A stretch of DNA of 7,408 bases from Promethearchaeota archaeon. Its GTDB lineage: Archaea; Asgardarchaeota; Lokiarchaeia; Sigyniarchaeales; SOKP01. Below are positions 6,975-7,408 of the stretch, in pieces. The DNA lies in NCBI GenBank assembly GCA_030615235.1, contig JAUWZR010000126.1:1-7408 (forward strand), in the 5' to 3' direction. The position numbers were made by a program, and so were the translations under genes. Positions within the stretch are counted from its first letter, which is position 1, and each line of letters begins with the position of its first letter. The notes under the pieces are model-generated. The model was not told where the DNA came from. It did not search any database and saw only the letters and a list, made by a program, of their open reading frames with translations.

Positions 6975-7000
6975 TAATTTTGTAATATATAACAAAATTA
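6975..7000. promoter_or_regulatory. Palindrome centred on the GH57 TATA-like box (promoter and possible operator)
   Basis: On the minus strand TTATATATTA (6992-6983) is centred about 26 nt before the GH57 ATG, which predicts a nearly leaderless transcript. It is enclosed by perfect 9-bp inverted arms, TAATTTTGT (6975-6983) and ACAAAATTA (6992-7000), separated by AATATATA. A dimeric repressor bound here would block TBP. The promoter reading comes from spacing and the operator reading from symmetry. The regulator is unknown, and AT-rich symmetry can arise by chance. Confidence 0.5.
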
Positions 7001-7158
7001 AGAAAGAATAACTATAAATCTATTTGGATTGATTTAATTAGTTTAGAAAAAATCCTTAGAAACCTAGTTTCAATTCCTTAGTATTAATTGAATCATACTT
7101 CAAATGTGTGTTAAAATAGAAAAACATTTTAAAATTTTAAAAATATTAAACACTTTAA

Positions 7159-7178
7159 GGATATAAAAAAAAATATCC
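7159..7178. repeat. Inverted repeat GGATAT - A8 - ATATCC
   Basis: Perfect 6-bp arms (7159-7164 and 7173-7178) flank eight A residues in the divergent region, about 55 nt before the maltokinase-like ATG. The GC ends stand out in an AT-rich stretch. It might be an upstream operator or activator site, or a weak hairpin; nothing else supports a role. Confidence 0.35.
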
Positions 7179-7202
7179 ATGAAAACTTTAGAGAAATGTA
7201 TC

Positions 7203-7212
7203 TTTAATTAAA
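7203..7212 (+). promoter_or_regulatory. TATA-like box before the maltokinase-like gene
   Basis: TTTAATTAAA is centred about 26 nt before the ATG at 7233. With no SD-like sequence between them, this fits a leaderless archaeal promoter. The surrounding region is very AT-rich, so the support is mainly the spacing. Confidence 0.4.
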
Positions 7213-7232
7213 ACTGAGTAGTAATTATAATT

Positions 7233-7408
7233 ATGAGAGATTTTTTTGATAAAAATTTGTTCCGAGAAGTATTTAATTCTAACGAGTTTAAAGGATGGCT
7301 TCTCTCGAGAAGATGGTTTGGTGATAAATCGTTTTTATCTAATTTATTATTTAAGATAACAGTTTACTACTTTAATATTATCTCAGAAAATATTTTTTTA
7401 ACGATAAT
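7233..7408 (+). CDS. Maltokinase-like protein, N-terminal cap only (partial)
   Basis: Fifty-eight codons are visible before the right edge. The start reads MRDFFDKNLFREVFNSNEF, then WLLSRRWFGDKS at 22-33, then an alternating hydrophobic stretch LLFKITVYYFNIISENIFLTI (38-58). The W-L-x-x-R-R-W-F-G-D-K-S core at this position matches the N-terminal cap domain of maltokinases and of the kinase half of TreS-maltokinase fusions (usually R-W-F-G-x-K). Such enzymes phosphorylate maltose to maltose 1-phosphate, feeding alpha-glucan synthesis. The kinase domain with the catalytic residues is outside the window, so activity and fusion state are unknown. It is transcribed away from the GH57 gene, sharing a 271-nt divergent promoter region. 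Confidence 0.62.
   Translation, partial: MRDFFDKNLFREVFNSNEFKGWLLSRRWFGDKSFLSNLLFKITVYYFNIISENIFLTI

Noticed and set aside
7120..7148. Symmetric run of TTTTAAAATTTTAAAA type
   Set aside because: Low-complexity A/T sequence makes such symmetry expected by chance.

Overview
The window is AT-rich and looks archaeal, most probably Asgard (Lokiarchaeia-like). Three things point there. The left-hand gene encodes a sequon-rich external protein with one C-terminal membrane segment, followed by a cytoplasmic stretch resembling the longin/roadblock-like module that recurs in Lokiarchaeal surface proteins. Several genes have a TATA-like box about 26 nt before the start codon and no good Shine-Dalgarno, as in leaderless archaeal transcription. 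T-rich tracts rather than GC-rich hairpins follow gene ends. The lineage call rests on remembered family patterns, not on a search.

Layout: (1) 1-1848, minus, a membrane-anchored surface protein cut off by the left edge. (2) 1849-2223, an AT-rich divergent intergenic region. (3) 2224-4207, plus, a U32-family protein with Fe-S type cysteines (probable RNA hydroxylation) followed after 58 nt by protein-L-isoaspartate O-methyltransferase (pcm), which has its own TATA-like box. (4) 4208-4765, a convergent region with two inverted repeats, a plausible 82-residue protein and a possibly broken single-membrane-segment small protein, both minus. (5) 4766-6961, minus, a 731-residue GH57 alpha-amylase/4-alpha-glucanotransferase-type enzyme with all five GH57 motifs. 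(6) 6962-7232, a divergent promoter region with a palindrome centred on the GH57 TATA-like box. (7) 7233-7408, plus, the first 58 codons of a gene whose start matches the N-terminal cap of maltokinases.

Functionally, the GH57 enzyme and the maltokinase-like gene form a divergent alpha-glucan/maltose pair that may be co-regulated. U32 and pcm are macromolecule modification and repair functions, but nothing shows that they cooperate. The surface protein is the best candidate for undescribed biology: a possible route from an external ligand to the small-GTPase/longin machinery typical of Asgard archaea.
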